52,994 nucleotides of DNA from Chara braunii (GCA_003427395.1 BFEA01000323.1:1107119-1160112); one strand, 5' to 3'. Positions 24,393 through 37,334 are shown, counted from the first letter of the stretch. Translations and numbers: made by a program. The notes: generated from the sequence alone by a model not told the origin.

Positions 24393-26128
24393 TGCCGAGC
24401 GCATCAGTCCGGCACCGCACAGGGCAGCGCGGGACCCTCCCGGCCACGTCACACAGGGGTTGGATTTAAATCCTCGTCGCAAATATATATGGAGTTGCCG
24501 CAAACCGCTCCGGCCGAGTGCGCCAGCCATACCTCTTGCGAGCCCCTACGTTAGGATAGGGCCTACACGAGGCACGACTTACCTCCACCTTACGGGAGTT
24601 GTCACCTCCCTTCGGTGCGCGTATCCCCGCCGAGCTACAAGTCCACAATACGAAAGTTAATCAGTTGCAATCGCAGAGGTGGACCAGCCGAGGGCGTTTC
24701 TCGTTCGCTGTAGCATAAATGGTACGCGCGGTAATACGCCTCTGTCGAACCCACACGCGAACCGACATCTTGGGGGGTTGAGGTCCCAAGCGTGGCCCGT
24801 CGTCGGTCGACTAGGACGCATCCCACACACCACGCGCACACCACTTCACAAACACAAAAAATAAAACACACACACACGTTCACATAAAACGCAACACAAC
24901 ATAAACAACACGACAATGCTCCTAGCCCCTCGGTGGCAATCCCATAACTCTTAGAAGCGGAGATCAGGTAGGCGTCGCACGCGGGACTTGATATAAGATC
25001 GCGCGGATGCAGGGCTATCTCATATCGAGTCGCAATGCAAATATGCACAAGCAGTCGTGATGATGGCGTACTATGTAGTACCCATACTCAAACGGCCCTT
25101 GCTAATCCCGAGGGTCGCATTCGACACTCAAGTGTCGGCTGACACGCGCCTTGAGGGTTAATCTCTCGACGCTGGACAACCGCCAGGCGCGGTTGAAGAC
25201 CACACACCCTCTTCTGTACTCTGTGCAGAGTGGGTGGTACACAGGTCCATACCTGTGGTGGCAGTCGTTTCTTACTGCCCTGGAGATGAGTCTCACTCTA
25301 GGCCTGGCCGGAAGCCAAGGGGTTTGACTTTGACAACTGTCACGGACTACAACGTCCAACCACACAAACTCTAAAAAGCAAAGAATAAAGGGGATCTCCT
25401 TTTTCTCTCAAATCATAACCTAGTTAACCCTTGCGCACGATCTCAGTAAACCGCGCACATACCCAAAGCACATATAAATATATATATATATAAGGCTTAT
25501 TTATATAGGACGATCACTTCTCACAGTCACAGTGAGACTCCTCTCAGCCATATATGTATGTAATCGCAGACAGTCACATCCAGAAGCCGAACCACAACCA
25601 TACCTGCAATCACATCAAAGATTCAACTAGAAGTCCACGCACTACACAGGGTCAACTTCAACCATTCCTTGCACTCATACCCCTCGCTTTAGCCATACAA
25701 GCCTCACTCGTGCAACTCTTAAATAAATACTCAGTACTTTTGTTGGATGGTCATTCAATAAAGCCCGGGTGAAAACACAACAAAACAGTTCAATCACAAG
25801 GTTAAAGTCTTTAGGTTGAGTGGCAGGAGTGAATTGGAGTTGAATCGTAAACCGAGGAATCGACAACCGACCTGTTATCAGTGATAACAGAAGTTGATCC
25901 TCAAGGAATCAAGCTGAATCTAGTCCTGAACTTGAATCAAACGACGAAGAGGACCTGTAACACATGACAGGTCAATGCCCCAGGCTAACCCTATAAGTCC
26001 ATGGAGAACAATCTTCATACCATGATCTTACCCAAATCATCCTAGTTAACTATATCTAGGTCTACTCCTAAGCAAGTGCCCAAGGAAAGATAGACTTATG
26101 GCAAAATCTCCCCTATTCAGAGAGGACT

Positions 26129-26150
26129 ACCAGAATCGCCACCTGTCGAA
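26129..26150 (-). other. Primer-site-like D/C junction
   Basis: On the minus strand the D segment ends in CGACA, followed by GG and TGGCGATTCTGGTAGTCC. The layout CA-GG-TGGCG is the same as at the R6 terminus (51758). Equivalent junctions lie at about 18610, 33905 and 42130. TGGCGA-type primer sites complementary to a tRNA 3' end are plausible, but I cannot name the tRNA. Confidence 0.35.
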
Positions 26151-26185
26151 ATATAATCGATCTCCTTCAAACTAAGAAAATTTTA

Positions 26186-26700
26186 GCAGCGCTTCCCGTA
26201 GGAAAAGTGTTTTCCCATAATTTATATAAATTCAAATATGAAAGCAGAAATAATCTTTAACTCTGGAAAGTCAAATTTTATATAATTCTCTGAATTAGTA
26301 AAAATTTGGGCAGCACTCCCTTTATAAAAGGCGACTTCCCAGATTTATACTAAGCCAGATATGAACTCAAAAGACAACTTGAGTTCAACTTAGACAAGAT
26401 TTAGCTAATCCCTTAGTCTTGCAGAAATTTCGGCAGCACTCCGTCTAGAAAAGTGTTAGTCCAAGATTTATACAAAGCTAAGTTCAGAACTTGAAACTAA
26501 CTTTGAATTCTCAAAGTCCAATTTTGTCTAACTCCCTGAATTAACAAAAATTTGGGCAGCACTCCCTTTAGAAAATGAGACTTTCTAAATTTTTACTAAG
26601 TCAGATATAAAGAAAAAACAAGTTGAACTTTGACAAGTCATGAATTGACTAACTTCTTGGATTTGTAGAAATTTCGGCAGCGCTTCCCGTAGAGAAAGTA
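26186..26700 (-). repeat. D array of R2, five ~123-bp monomers alternating A-B-A-B-A
   Basis: The GCAG of the core starts at 26186, 26310, 26433, 26556 and 26677 (spacing 124, 123, 123 and 121). A-type cores read GGCAGCGCTTCCCGTAG and are followed by AAGATTTATACAAAGC. B-type cores read GGGCAGCACTCCCTTTA and are followed by CAGATTTTTACTAAG. Confidence 0.9.
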
Positions 26701-26959
26701 GCTTGCCAAGATTTATACAAAGCCAAATACAAAAAAAAAAAAAAGATCCTAGAAAATGCGAGAATTGATCTAAGTAAGAAAAACTTAGCCCAGAAAACGC
26801 AGGAATTGAAACTAACTCCTATAGCTCTAGCATGTGGCGAGCAACCTATCCAACTGAAACTCAGACCAAGTAGTAATCTCACTCAACCACATGCAGACCC
26901 AACCACTGAGGTAAGTACTCTCACCATCTCAAGTTCATCTGGACAGAGCCTAAGGCATA

Positions 26960-27930
26960 AGGTTAGGTCACCCAAACTTATGGTCAGGTAATCCAACTTT
27001 CAGTAACTTAACCCCTTATACCCTGTTTACATAAGGCATAAGGTCAGGTCACCCAAACTTATGGAATGAGCCTAACTTGCCAAAGAGTATACACAAACAG
27101 AGGGCACAACTACTTCTCTCTTCTTTGGACATATGAGTAGACCATTCTAGTCACCCTGAACTGTTTAGGATATCCAAGTTATATATATTTGTCTTCCCTT
27201 TGTCTTCTAAGGTTGCATAGGACTGAACTAACTTCAGTTCATCCTGCCCCAACTTACCACCAGTTTTACTCTTAGTTATACTCTCTTCAAGTTGTGATAC
27301 GACTATAGTCATACCACATAAACTTATAGAACAGTCTGATTAGATCGTTCTTAGATAAAATCGTAGTAAAGTATAACCAAGTTATAACCATTGGGTTCCA
27401 GCATGTGCGAGGCTTTGAGCCAGACCCCTTGAACTTACAGAAGGATTCAACTCTCTGCCAGATTCATTTCTCGCTGAACCATCATGTGCGTGGCATGGAG
27501 CCAGGCTCCCTGAACTTACAGAAGAGTCTGCCCCTTTGCCAGATTCCTTTTCTTGAAATAAAAGCAGGAAGAGACAAAGCCACCTGAAATTACAGAATGG
27601 CTCGACTCCTTCATTCAGAATCAAAGAAACTTAGGAAAACCCAAAGAAAACAAGGCAACTTAAGGCATCAAAACTTATTGAGTGCCCCGAGTCCCTGAAA
27701 ATCGAACACAGTCAAACCCTCACAGGTCAGAGTCGTCAGACCACCTAAACTTATAGAACAGCTTGACCCTCCACGCAATCCACAGCACGAGGTCTCCCCA
27801 AACTTATGGGGACCTCCCAGCCTCCAAAGCAGTCAGACCCCCTAAACTTATAGAAGGGTGTGACGCTCCAATCAAAACCAAAAGAAACAGAGCACTGGGC
27901 CTCCCCAAACTTATAGGGACTTCCCAGCCT
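26960..27930 (-). repeat. E array of R2
   Basis: Eleven or so units of 45-110 bp carry the core CCCAAACTTATGG or a variant such as CCTGAACTTACAGAA. Copies lie near 26970, 27052, 27325, 27432, 27508, 27588, 27675, 27745, 27800, 27845 and 27905. At 27800 the arms CCCC and GGGG flank the core. Confidence 0.85.
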
Positions 27931-28989
27931 TGATGACCCAGTCAACCCCCATACAAAACAGTCCTCCATCCTGCCTTTCCCAGATGCAGTTCCTTTCAAC
28001 AATATGAATTCACACAATCAATAAAGTTGAAACTGAACTTGGGCAGACATTCCTTTACTTAGCCTGATTCAGTGTCCTGAAGGTCAAACAACGTCAAAGT
28101 AGGGTTGCACGCCATATACTCAGTCAACGATGCAATGGGAAGTACAGATAGGGGTTATAACTGGGTTTATCGAGGGAAAGCAACAGTTACCTTTCAATTC
28201 CCTGCCTCCAGGACTCCTCCTGAGTCTCGGCAGAGCTCCCCCAATCGGTGGGATGACTCCCCACAAAGTCTTGCTGCGGTCCTACGGGTTGCAATCCCGC
28301 CTGCTGCCTTCCTCTCGTAACCACAAGACTAGACTGAGAGTTAGAAGGGGAGAAGAAGGTAGGTTTGAGACTCTCAGATTCAAGAGGGGTGCTCTCAGAC
28401 TCGAAGGAGAGGGCCTTGATACCTTCACTCGCCTGAGGGCCCCGCAATGGCAGCCAAAATGTATTAGCTTGGTCAACAAAGTCAAACTGCCGAAGTAACT
28501 CTTCTGACGAATCTCTAGTTCGTAGCACCAACTCCCTTCAGAACTTAAGCCCACCCACAACTGCATCAACTATCCCTTCAACAAAACTCAGCCATTCCTC
28601 ATAATTTTGTGGCTCGAAATGCGCTGGCCATGGCTCGAAACACAGCCTGGGGATCAAATTTGCAGTCTCCTTCCTCCCCGCAGTGAGGTAGTCACACGAC
28701 TCGGCTGGTCATGCAATCGGTCGAATGTTCTCAAAATTCAGTTGTGGCCGCTAGCACAAAGTGCGGTAAACGTAGACAGAGTGACAGCAATGTGAACTTT
28801 GGCAAAACTTGTAACAACCCGACAGCTTGACCAGCGAAAACAACAATTACTCGTTAATGGCTCTCATGCAGACACTCGAGATGTCCTAAGCTTCTGCCGC
28901 CGGCGGAAATAAGGAACCAGCTCCCAATCCGTCAAACCTTGCAATGTCTGGACCTGGTAAGCTTCCATGACGGCCATACACCACCACCC

Positions 28990-29460
28990 GTAGAGTCACG
29001 AAAAATCTCTCAATCTGTCAGTCTTTACTCTTTCAAAAGACCACGAACCACCACCTACAGCCTGCCTTCTCTATCAGCTGCTATCAGCCCGCTCTCACTC
29101 TATCGGCTGTAAGCACCCCGCCCCCTCTCTCTCTCTCTACGGTCGGTCTCACACCTCTCCAACCACGCGACAAGGAACAAACATTTTGAAAGCATTTCGA
29201 TAATCCACGCGTCGCGCAGTGCTTGTTTATTTAGAGGTCCGTCAAGGGGATTGAGATCGAGCGGTGGCGACGAGGGGATATCAGAATAGCGTGAAGGGAC
29301 CGAGGGGTTGAGGGCCGACGGGGCTATCCTCCTTGGTTCTGCCGTAGACACAGTCGAGGCGGTATTAACGGCGACCGTCATCTTCTGATGGTTAAAAAAA
29401 TTCTAAGTATTTAATTTTATATTATCGTCGCTATTTACTTAGTTTCATACTTGACTTTCC
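28990..29460. other. R2/R3 tail-to-tail junction
   Basis: A (CT)n-rich stretch lies at 29127-29141. The phrase GGGGTTGAGGGCCGACGGGG near 29305 is echoed at 9720-9745, which suggests that R3-type outer sequence starts near 29230. The exact junction cannot be fixed by eye. A short A-T-rich tract lies at 29393-29440. Confidence 0.4.
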
Positions 29461-30459
29461 TAAGTCGGACGCGAGAAGGGACCACGTAGTGGTCGTCGAG
29501 CCAATCGAGGACCTAGGGCATACACCTCTTTTTGACGAGCCCGTGTAGGTCCCGGAGTGTTGGCGTGTGGATTAATTCCCCTGCCCCTCATGTTTTGAAA
29601 GTACGGATCGAAGAAAACATTCCGAAATGGCCTGTGGGGCTCCAGGCTGGGGGTAGCAGGGGACGCTGCGAGCGCATGGCTCGCCACCCGCCGCTTGCTG
29701 TGAGAGGTTTGAGTGTGAGCATAACCGTTGAATCCGGAAGATGGTGGGCTGACCCTGGGCATAGTCAGTCGGGCAGGCGGGGGGGGAGGCTAGACGATGG
29801 AGGCTAGTTGCATGAAACCCACATCTCTCGGGCTAAAATCGGTAGACTCCGCAGTAGGCCGCGTTTTCCTACTACCGCCCGAAACAGCCGGACGTGGGAC
29901 ACGCGCCTCATTGCCTTGCTCAGTCGGACAGACTGATTCGAAGGTAAGTAGCTAACACGCCCCTTACACAAATTTCGGTTTCCTTGATCACCGTCCGACG
30001 GTCAGTGTCATCAAACGCTGTTGTGGAGTATGGGTAGCCCACAAGTACAGTCGACGAAGGGGACGTTGGGAACAAGCAAACTCGGGCCATAGTGATTGCT
30101 GAGCACTGCGCTAGGGGCAGTAGGGCAAGGTGAGGCAGCGCAGCTACGGGCGCTAAGGCAACAGGGGTGACGAGAGGCACGAGAACAGATAAACAAAGAA
30201 AATGAATCCGGACGCGAAGTCATGCCGGATGCATGCGGGACACGAGGAAAGGCTATGGTAGGAGCTAGAGTAGCGTATCATGTTGTATCCTTAATGGATT
30301 TGGGCGGAAAAAAAAACAATTTTGGGTTTTATTGATAGGGCCAATTCATTAAAGGTGTTAGATTAGTAAAAAAGGTTAGTAGATTAGAAGCTAGATGAAG
30401 AAAGTAGTGCGCCGAGCTATGACGGAAGAGGGGAGCGACGGGGAGAAGAAATCGAGATA

Positions 30460-30487
30460 CCACTCGATTCTTAATGAAATCGAGTGG
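30460..30487. other. Hairpin in an I unit of R3
   Basis: CCACTCGATT (30460-30469) and AATCGAGTGG (30478-30487) form a perfect 10-bp stem over an eight-base loop. The stem sequence differs from the equivalent stems at 11189, 13631 and 45595. Confidence 0.75.
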
Positions 30488-32319
30488 GGTAAAGGTCGGA
30501 ATAAAGGTTCCTAGACCAGGCGATTTCGATGGTAGTGTTGGTTTTGGCGATGGATTAGTGAGAAGAAAGTTAGTAGGAAAGTTCGTGTACAGAGTATCGG
30601 AAAAACGAATATGGTGGAGGTAGAAATCAACTAACTCGCCCGATTTCTTATGAAAGTGGACTTGTGGGGGGTCGTTTCAAAGATTTTTAGCCATTCCGAG
30701 TGCGATGGCTGGCTCGGTTTTCACGCTAGGGTAGTGTTCAGTCCGGTATGGGCGTAAAGAGCTGCGTGATTGCCATGGCAGAGTGATGAAAGGAGGAGGC
30801 GGGAAGAAGAGCGGAGCAGCGGATCCCATAGAAGAGAAACGAAAGTGAAGGATTGGGGAAAGGCGATCCTGAATATGGCGCTAGGACTAAGTATAGGGAT
30901 GATAGATTAGGAGATAGTTAAAAGAATGAGAGAATAATAGGCCGGTTTGCCTGACAATGGTAATGATACCCGTTGAGCCCAAGTGCAACTGACCGTGTTC
31001 TAGAGGAAGATTCATTGGAACGTAGGTAGATGAACCGGCTGGGAGCGAGCATGGGACGTTGCAATGAGAGAGAAAGGGGGAGAGAGAGCTCACCTGTAAC
31101 TGGCGATGCAGGGAGAACCGAACAACGAGTTACGAGACTGTTTCGTCGCGCATGCATCTACCTGTGGTTTTAGCAGAAGATTCATTCGATTTTGTTGTCA
31201 CTGTGGTGGAAGAGGCGTGAGGCCAGCCGTGGGTTTGAAGACTTACCTGTGGCTGGCCCACGGTCATCCCGTCGTTTGGAAGCAGCAGAGGAGTGAGCCA
31301 CGAGAGTTAAAGACTTACCTGTTGACCAGCGCGCGACTCATCCTATTGGTCAAAGCAACAACAGGCCAGCAACAGGGCGCAGGCTTGGCTGTTACCTGGT
31401 ACACTATTCGTTCTACCGCGGTTGAAGCGGCCTGGGGCGAGCCGAGAAGGAAGGGGGGGCCATATTCGCCTATAGCCAATGTATTTAGAATTGCGAACAT
31501 TGCAAGGTGATTTACGACTGTCGACAGGGAGATCGATCGTAAGGAGTTATAGACTCACCGTTAGAGCCAACATGCTGCTACGCAGTGGGACGAAGCAACC
31601 AACAGGCCAACTGTGGGGTACAAATTTGGTTGCTAGCTGGTGCACTGTTCATCATGACGGACGGGGTAGTAGGAGACGAGTCGCGAAGGTTGCAGACTTG
31701 TGGAGGGGTGCCCTTAGTTGCTGTATGGGGAGTCATTTGGAAACCAATAATCGGTAGTTTGACTTCAGTTTTACCAAGTTGCTACTGCATCCTTGACCAT
31801 CATTGCGGGACCCTCAGACGTATCAAGGTAACAAGGTCCTCTCCTGGGAGTTGAGTTTGTCCCTCTCCTGTATCTCGAGCGTCTGAAACCCCTATCCCTC
31901 TACCCTTCTTAATCTAAGTCTAGTCATGTTCTGAGAGAAAGGCGGCATGCGGGATTGCAACCCTTAAGACCGCAACAAGACTCTGTGGGGAGTCAACCCA
32001 CCGATTGCTGGAGCTCTGTCGGAACTCAGGAGGAGTTCTGGAAGCAGGGAATTGAAAGGTAATCATTGTTTTCTCTCTATAATCCCAATTATAACCCTTG
32101 CCTGTATTTTTTGTTATGGTTGACTGAGTATATTGCCTATATTTGTACTTTGATTTTCAGTTTGACTTTCAGGACACGAACCAGACTAAGTAAAGGACCG
32201 TATGCGCAATGTGAGTTTCAGTTTCATTATTTAACTAAAAGCAGACTGTGGGATTGCAAATGGGGGAAGGATGGGAGGAAGGCAGTATTTCTTGTTTGAT
32301 TGGGTCAATCAAAGGATGG

Positions 32320-33030
32320 GCAAGTCTCCATAAGTTTGGGGAGGCCTAGTGCTATGTTTATTTTTGATTGCCCGGAGGACCAGACATGTTCCATAAGTTT
32401 GGGTGGTCTGGTTACTCTGACTGTGAGAACTGACTGTGATTGACTTTCAGGGACCAAGCATGTTACATAAGTTTGGGTGGCTTGGTCGCCTTGTTTACTT
32501 TGAGTTTCTTTGAGTTTCTTTTGGTTCTGAACGAGGAGGTCTGAGCATGTTCCATAAGTTTTGGTGACTCAGTCTCTTCCTGCTTTGGCTTTAAGAGAAA
32601 TAATCAGGCTGAGGACCAGGCATGTTCCATAAGTTTGGGTGGTCTTGGTCCAACGCCACACAATTGCTGGAACCAAAAGGCTATAACTTGACTATACTTT
32701 ATTACTATCCTACTTATGAACAAGCTAGTCAGACAAGGTTTCATAAGTTTGGTGGTCTGACCATAGCTTATCACCAACTGAAGAGAGTACTAATTAAGAA
32801 TAAATTTGTGGTACGAAGGGGCAGACTGAATCTTGAGCTAAAGGTGATCGGTTCAGTTATATGCTACCTCAAAAGACTAAGTGGAGATAATTATATAAAA
32901 CTTGGATACTTAAACAGTTCAGGGCGACTAGGGTGGCCTAGTCATATGCCCAAAGAAGAGAAAAAATTATTGTGCCCTGTGTTTGTGTATACTCAATGGC
33001 TGAGCTAGACATGTTCCATAAGTTTGAGTG
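32320..33030 (+). repeat. E array of R3
   Basis: The core TTCCATAAGTTTGGGTGG or a variant recurs near 32325, 32390, 32465, 32552, 32625, 32738 and 33013, mostly 65-90 bp apart, each preceded by GACCAGGCATG or GAGCATG. Confidence 0.85.
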
Positions 33031-33360
33031 ATATAGCTTTATGTCCTATGTAAGTTGGATATAAAGGGATAAATCATTGAGAGAATATGAACTATTGTTT
33101 GATAACTTGACTTTGGGATGGTGAGAGTACTTACCTTTGCGGTCTAGCCTGCATGAGATTGAGTGCGACTACTACTTAGTCTGAGTTTCAGTTGATAGGT
33201 AGTTGCTTTAGTTGTTCGCCACGTGCTAGAGCCATAAGAGTTAGTTTCAATTCCTGCATTATCTGAGCCAATTTTTTTTTTTTTACTTAGGTCAATTTTT
33301 GCATTTTCCGAGATCTTTTATTATACTTGGTCTTGTATAAATCTTGGTAAGCCACTTTTT

Positions 33361-33870
33361 CTACGGGAAACGCTACCGAAATTTCTGCAAAAACGGTAGT
33401 CAAATTTTGACTTCCAAAAGCTCTATTTGTCTAAATTACATACATGACTTAGTAAAAATATGGGAAGTCTCGTTTTTTAAAGGGAGCGTTGTCCAAATTT
33501 TGCTGATTCAAGGAGTTAGACAAAATTGAGCTTTGGAAAGTCCAAATTATTTTCTAGACTTTGAACTTAGCTTTGTATAAATTTTGGAATAACACTTTCT
33601 CTACGGGAAGCGCTGCCGAAATTTCTACAAATCTAAGGGGTCAATTGAACTTTGCTCTAAGTCGAACTCAAGTATAGTTTTTCACTTCATATCTGACTTA
33701 GTATAAATCTGGGAAGTCTACCTTTCTAAAGGAGATGCTGCCCAAATTTTTACTAATTCAGGGAGTTAAGCAAAATTTGACTTTCCATAATTAAAGTTTG
33801 ATTTTTGTTTTCATATTTGAGTTATTATAAATTATGAGAAGACACTTTTCCTACGGGAAGCACTGCCGAA
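33361..33870 (+). repeat. D array of R3, A-B-A-B-A
   Basis: A-type cores (CTACGGGAAGCGCTGCCG) lie near 33361, 33601 and 33853. B-type cores (AAAGGGAGCGTTGTCC and AAAGGAGATGCTGCCC) lie near 33477 and 33724. Spacing is about 120-128 bp. Confidence 0.88.
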
Positions 33871-35685
33871 ATTTTCATAGTTTAGAGAAGTTAGATTATA
33901 TTTTGACAGGTGATAATTCTGGCAATTCATTTTGTATAGAGGAGATTCTGCCAAAGGTTTACCTTTTCTTTATGCACTGACTTAGGGGTAGACTCAGGCT
34001 TAGTTAAGTAGGATGATTCTTGGTAAAATCGTGATATAGAGATTACTCTCGATTTGGACTAATAGATTTAGTTTGGGGATTGGCCTATCTTGTGTTACAA
34101 GTCCTCTTGAACGTTTGATTCGAGATCAGGACTAGATTCAGCTTGATCCTACAAGGATCACCTTCTGTTATCCCTGATAACAGGTCGGTTGCCGATTCGT
34201 CGGTTTACGACTCAACTCCAATTCATCCTCAATACCCAACCTAAAAGGCTTTAGCCTAGTGGTTTCTATTGTTTTATTAAGGTTTTCATCCGGACTTTTA
34301 TTGAATGACCATTAAACAAAGGTACTGAGTATTTAATTATGGAAGGTAGGACAAGGGTTGGGCTTGCATGACTAAAGAGAGGGGATATGAGTATAGAGAA
34401 TGGTTGAAGTTAACCCCATGTAGTGCGTGAACTTTTTGGATGATTCTTTGATGTGATTGCATGTATGTTCTGTGGTTCGGACTTTGGATTTGACTGCCTG
34501 CGATCACACACATATATATGGTTGTGAGGAGTCCCACTGTGATTGTGAGAAGTGATCGTCACATATTTTTTCTCCCTTAACATATATACATGTATATACC
34601 TATGTTGGGTGTTCGCGTGGCCTGAGGGATCCACGCTTAAGGGTTTAATTGGGATCGAGGGTGAGAAAGAACAGGAAACCCCTTTTTATTGTTGAATGCT
34701 TCTTAAAGATTTTTTAGTCGGACGTTGGTCCTGGGCCTTGATTCGAGGTCATTGTCCAGGACATCCCAGGTCCTAGTAGGCTCTACATGGAAGGGATCAC
34801 GCCCCGCGGGGAGTCTATCTGCCCTGCGTGCCGGGACATTCATCCTAAAGGCCGGAGGTGCCACGGAGGTTGCATGACTGTTCCTTCAGCCGTGCAATAT
34901 CGTGAAGGGGTAGACCCTCACGATACTTCGAGTTTGACACTTGAGTGTCATAAGTGGTACTCAGATCCCCGAGGGACCGCTTGATTATGGACACTACATA
35001 ATACGCCATCATTGCGACTGCTTGCGTATGCTTGCATTGGGAGTCGATTTGAGATTAGCCCTGCGTCCGCCCGGTTTTATACTAAGTTTCGCGCGAGACG
35101 CCTGTCCGATTTTCACATCGGAGAGTTATGGGATGACTACTAAGGGACTAGGAGTGTTGTCACGTTGTTTGTTCTGTGTCGTCCTGTATATGTATGTGTA
35201 TGTGTGTGCGTTTTTATTTTTATGTTTTTCAGCGTGGTGTACGCGTGGTGTGTGGCATGCGTCCTAGTCGACCGACGAGGAGTCGCGCTTGGGACCTCAG
35301 CCCCCCAAGGCGTCGATTCGCGTGCGAGTCCGATAGAGGTGTAAAACCGCACGTAACTCCTATGCTACAGCGAACGAGAAACGCCCTCGGCTGGTCCCCC
35401 TCTGCGATAGCAGCTGATTAGCTTTCGTACTATGGACTGGTAGCTCGGCGGGGGTACGCCCACCGAAGGGAGGTGACAAGTCCCGTAAGGTGGAGGTAGG
35501 TCGTGCCTCACGTAGGCCCTATCCTGTCGTGGGGGTTCGCAAAGAGGTATGGCTGGCGCACTCGGCAGGAGTGGCTTGCGGAAGCTCCATTATATATTCG
35601 CGACGAGGAATAGACCAACTCCTGCATAACGCGGCCGGGAGAGTTCCGCCCTGTTTTGTGCGGTGCCGGACCGATGCGCACGACA

Positions 35686-36561
35686 CTGCCGCTTACCCAG
35701 GCAAGGACCTGAACTCCTCCCTTAAACGCATCGTCTCCTGGACGAGGCTGCACTCGTGTAACTTGCAGAAAACACGCCAAATACCCTTTTGAGGGCATTT
35801 GGTACGACAATATTTTTGGACCCTATTAAGCAACGTCCTCATCGCACCGGACGACTAATCCAAATGTTTTTTAAAGTAGTCTCAAGGACAATATCTAACA
35901 ACGTTCTAACACTGCTGACTTAACTAGAACGGTCATCAGATCCAGAACCCTCACTCAAAATCATAATAGCTGGGACTCACCGACGCAGGTTATATCGCTT
36001 GCAACCTATAATAAGTTAAGTGAAGGACTTAAAACATTGTTAGATCCAGAACCCTCACTCTGAATCATAATTACATGCAAGATGAAACCTATGTCTCATA
36101 AAACTCGTAGACTCGGCCTAAAAGCAGAATAAGCAGGTAATCACATATTAGTCTAGCAACCGAGTCTTCTGCACCGTCATAGCATTCCGCATGTTTATTT
36201 ATAAGTCATTCGAGACTGCTGACATTACTCTACCTCTCTCTTGCTATGGATGAGGCAAGTAAAGTGATAATAGCTATTGGGAGATACCAAACCCTAATTT
36301 ATTGTGAACGGTCTCACCCTTCAACTCCTTCTTTTGCCATCTTACATTTGCGAGGGGTATGACCAGTCTTTCCAGAACAAGTACATACTATCGTTGCACA
36401 TTGTTATCGCCCTCTGCTATTCCTTCATCCTGTCGGACTCACAGTTGACGATGTACCTTTGTCATCACACTCCTTTTTAGGATTGGATACAGCGGGGGTT
36501 AGGGCTATACCAACTTCTTTTTGAACCCTTCGCTTCTCCATTCCCTTCTCGTTTCGGGCGT
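35686..36561 (-). mobile_element. Truncated internal region of the LTR-type element, next to R4
   Basis: CCTATAATAAGTTAAGTGAA near 36005 matches 47090, and 36310-36550 matches 48220-48460 closely (GCGAGGGGTATG, CCCTCTGCTATTCCTT, GGGCTATACC). At 36562 this sequence joins directly to the A terminus of R4. The gag and the ~3 kb of leader present at 48.5-51.7 kb are therefore missing here. 35686-35930 is unassigned and contains AAATACCCTTTTGAGGGCATTT, which resembles the palindrome in segment K. Confidence 0.6.
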
Positions 36562-37334
36562 TGTCGAGCGCATAAGTCCCTCAGGGTGACCCTCCCGGCC
36601 GCGTCACGCAGGATTTTGCAGGACTTCGTCGTAGAGCGAGGTTTGTCGCTCTGGCCGAGTGCGTCAGCCGTACCTCTCGCGAGCCCCTACGACAGGATAG
36701 TGTCACGCGTGGCACAACTTACCTCCACCCGCGGGAGCTATGACCATCCCTTTGGTGGGTGTATCCCCGGCGAGTTATCGAACCACATGTGAAAGTTTTT
36801 CGTATGCAATCGTAGAGGTGGCCCGACCGATGACGTTTCTCGTTCGTTGTAGAATAGGAGGTACGTGCGGTCAACGCCCCTCAATCGGACCCGCACGCGA
36901 ATCGACGCATTGGGGGGCTGGGGTCCCAAGCGTGACTCATTGTCGGTCGACTAGGACGCAACCCACTAACCACACGTTATACCACAATAACATTAAAATA
37001 CACACAAATACAAAGCAAACTCTCATAGTCCCTTCAGTGTCCGACCCATAACCTTTTAATACAGTAATTGGTTAGGCGTCGTATGGGAGACTCAAGATAA
37101 AACCGCGTAGGCGCTATGACTTTCTCATATCGACCATTAATGCAAGCATACATACGCAGTCGTAACGATGGAGTACTATGTCATACCCAAAATCATGCGA
37201 CCCTCGATAATCTCGGGGGTCAGGTCTTGACACTCAAGTGTCGGTTGACACGCGCTTTGAGGGGTTCATCTCTTGACGCTAGACAACCACCAAGACGGTT
37301 GATCACGACACCCTCTTCTGCACCCTACGGAGAG

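Larger units (their letters stand above)
24393..28990 (-). mobile_element. Composite repeat copy R2 (A-B-C-D-E-F-G-H)
   Basis: Begins TGCCGAGCGCATCAGTCC, the A terminus. A-B spans 24393-25370 and contains (AC)n near 24868-24880. C runs to about 26130 with its hairpin at 25872-25890. D is 26186-26700, E 26960-27930, and F-G 28030-28480. H-like sequence fades out before 29.1 kb, where R2 meets the oppositely facing R3 tail to tail. The strand given is the sense of the linked gag element. It is non-coding; the open frames in A-B are GC-driven and overlap in several frames. Confidence 0.6.
29461..35685 (+). mobile_element. Composite repeat copy R3 (J-I-H-G-F-E-D-C-B-A)
   Basis: J (29.46-29.95 kb) matches 12.5-12.8 kb in the same orientation. 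I follows to about 30.9 kb, H at 31090-31700 (repeated GACTTACCTGTTG), F-G 31800-32080, E 32320-33030, D 33361-33870, and C with its hairpin at 34165-34183. B-A ends at 35685 with GCGCACGACA. The following bases, CTGCCGCTTACCC, are not an obvious primer site. The copy is intact in segment order and non-coding. Confidence 0.6.
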
